In this document: in pieces, positions 6,645-7,067 of the stretch
Layout of the letters: each line of letters begins with the position of its first letter
How positions within the stretch are numbered: the first letter of the stretch is position 1
NCBI GenBank assembly: GCA_041191265.1
Contig: JBEEPE010000310.1
Location: forward strand, 1 to 7,067
DNA: 7,067 nucleotides
Reading direction: 5' to 3'
Origin: JBEEPE01 sp041191265
Lineage (GTDB): Bacteria; Verrucomicrobiota; Verrucomicrobiia; Chthoniobacterales; Chthoniobacteraceae
Notes under the pieces: model-generated
Seen by the model: the letters and a program-made list of their open reading frames with translations, nothing else
The model's database searches: none
Told to the model about the DNA's origin: nothing
Translations under genes and position numbers: made by a program

Positions 6645-7067
6645 TTAATATTTCACAACCGTTGCGTCATGCGTCATCAGCGCCTGCATCAACACCGCCG
6701 CAGCCGCTACCTCAACCTCCGCTGCTTGCGAAGACCGCGTCGCCTGCCCCACCGCCAACAGCTTCTTCGCCTCCCCCAAATGGTTAAGGTAATACGCCCG
6801 TTGCTCAGCAAACATCCGTGCGCAAATCCCTGCCTCCTCGGCACTCGCATCCCTCCCCAAACAAGCACGGAATCCTTCCATTACCATCCGCGCAACATCC
6901 CCCCCCGACTCCTCCCACAACCGCTCCCCCAAGACCCTCGCCGCCTCAACAAACTGCGGCCCATTCAACAAAATCAACGCCTGCAACGGTGTGTTCGTCC
7001 GCTCCCGTTTCACCTGACACGACGCGCGCCGTGGCGCGTCAAACGCCAGCATCGCCGGCGGCGGAGC
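6645..7067 (-). CDS. DUF1553 (PSD1) domain protein, C-terminal part
   Basis: Only the last 140 residues are in the window; the frame is open to the right edge, so the start lies beyond it. The segment PPPAMLAFDAPRRASC followed by RERTNTPLQALILLNGPQFVEAAR is the hallmark of the C-terminal end of DUF1553 proteins. In full-length members this follows a DUF1549 domain and often a planctomycete-type cytochrome c domain; neither can be seen here. The ATG at 7052 is an internal methionine of the conserved block, not a start. The end of the protein (LMQALMTHDATVVKY) is a diverged form of the usual ending, which is closer to LLNLDE. The gene is followed after 5 bases by DUF1501, its standard partner. 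Function is unknown; members are predicted to be exported. An eight-G tract lies at 6899-6906. Confidence 0.9.
   Translation of the reverse strand, partial: APPPAMLAFDAPRRASCQVKRERTNTPLQALILLNGPQFVEAARVLGERLWEESGGDVARMVMEGFRACLGRDASAEEAGICARMFAEQRAYYLNHLGEAKKLLAVGQATRSSQAAEVEVAAAAVLMQALMTHDATVVKY

Noticed and set aside
1..7067. CRISPR array, tRNA/rRNA, insertion sequence, phage or defence genes
   Set aside because: No regularly spaced direct repeats, cloverleaf sequences, transposase motifs or terminal inverted repeats were seen; nearly all of the window is filled by six coding regions of recognisable family plus one uncharacterised lipoprotein gene.

Overview
The window looks like an ordinary chromosomal stretch of a PVC-group bacterium, most likely a Verrucomicrobiota member (inference). 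The main pointer is the pair at the right end: the C-terminus of a DUF1553 (PSD1-type) protein followed at once by a Tat-exported DUF1501 protein. This gene pair is greatly expanded in Planctomycetota, Verrucomicrobiota and Lentisphaerota and uncommon elsewhere. The DNA is fairly GC-rich with a strong C-over-G bias on the + strand.

Layout from left to right. Positions 1-1600 (+) hold most of a glutamine-dependent NAD+ synthetase (nadE), cut at its 5' end by the window edge. It converges on a block of minus-strand genes, with a small GC-rich hairpin in the 51-base gap. Read in their own direction, the minus-strand genes are: the tail of the DUF1553 protein (7067-6645), the DUF1501 protein (6639-5203), an RmlD-type dTDP-4-dehydrorhamnose reductase (5141-4251), a low-complexity TPR protein with a probable lipoprotein signal (4195-2972), the Holliday-junction resolvase ruvC (2892-2347) and octanoyltransferase lipB (2347-1652). 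All gaps between them are under 85 bases, and ruvC and lipB overlap by one base, so some or all may be co-transcribed.

The genes do not form one pathway. nadE (NAD+ synthesis), lipB (lipoate attachment) and ruvC (recombination) are housekeeping. rmlD points to a rhamnose-containing surface polysaccharide, although its usual rmlA/B/C partners are not visible here. The TPR protein is probably an envelope protein of unknown role. The DUF1553/DUF1501 pair is exported or envelope-associated and functionally unproven.

No RNA genes, mobile elements, CRISPR arrays, integration sites or phage genes were seen, and no gap exceeds 300 bases. I found no clear evidence of a new multi-gene system. The points most worth a second look are the uncharacterised TPR lipoprotein, long G tracts inside rmlD, and the strand-wide base skew.
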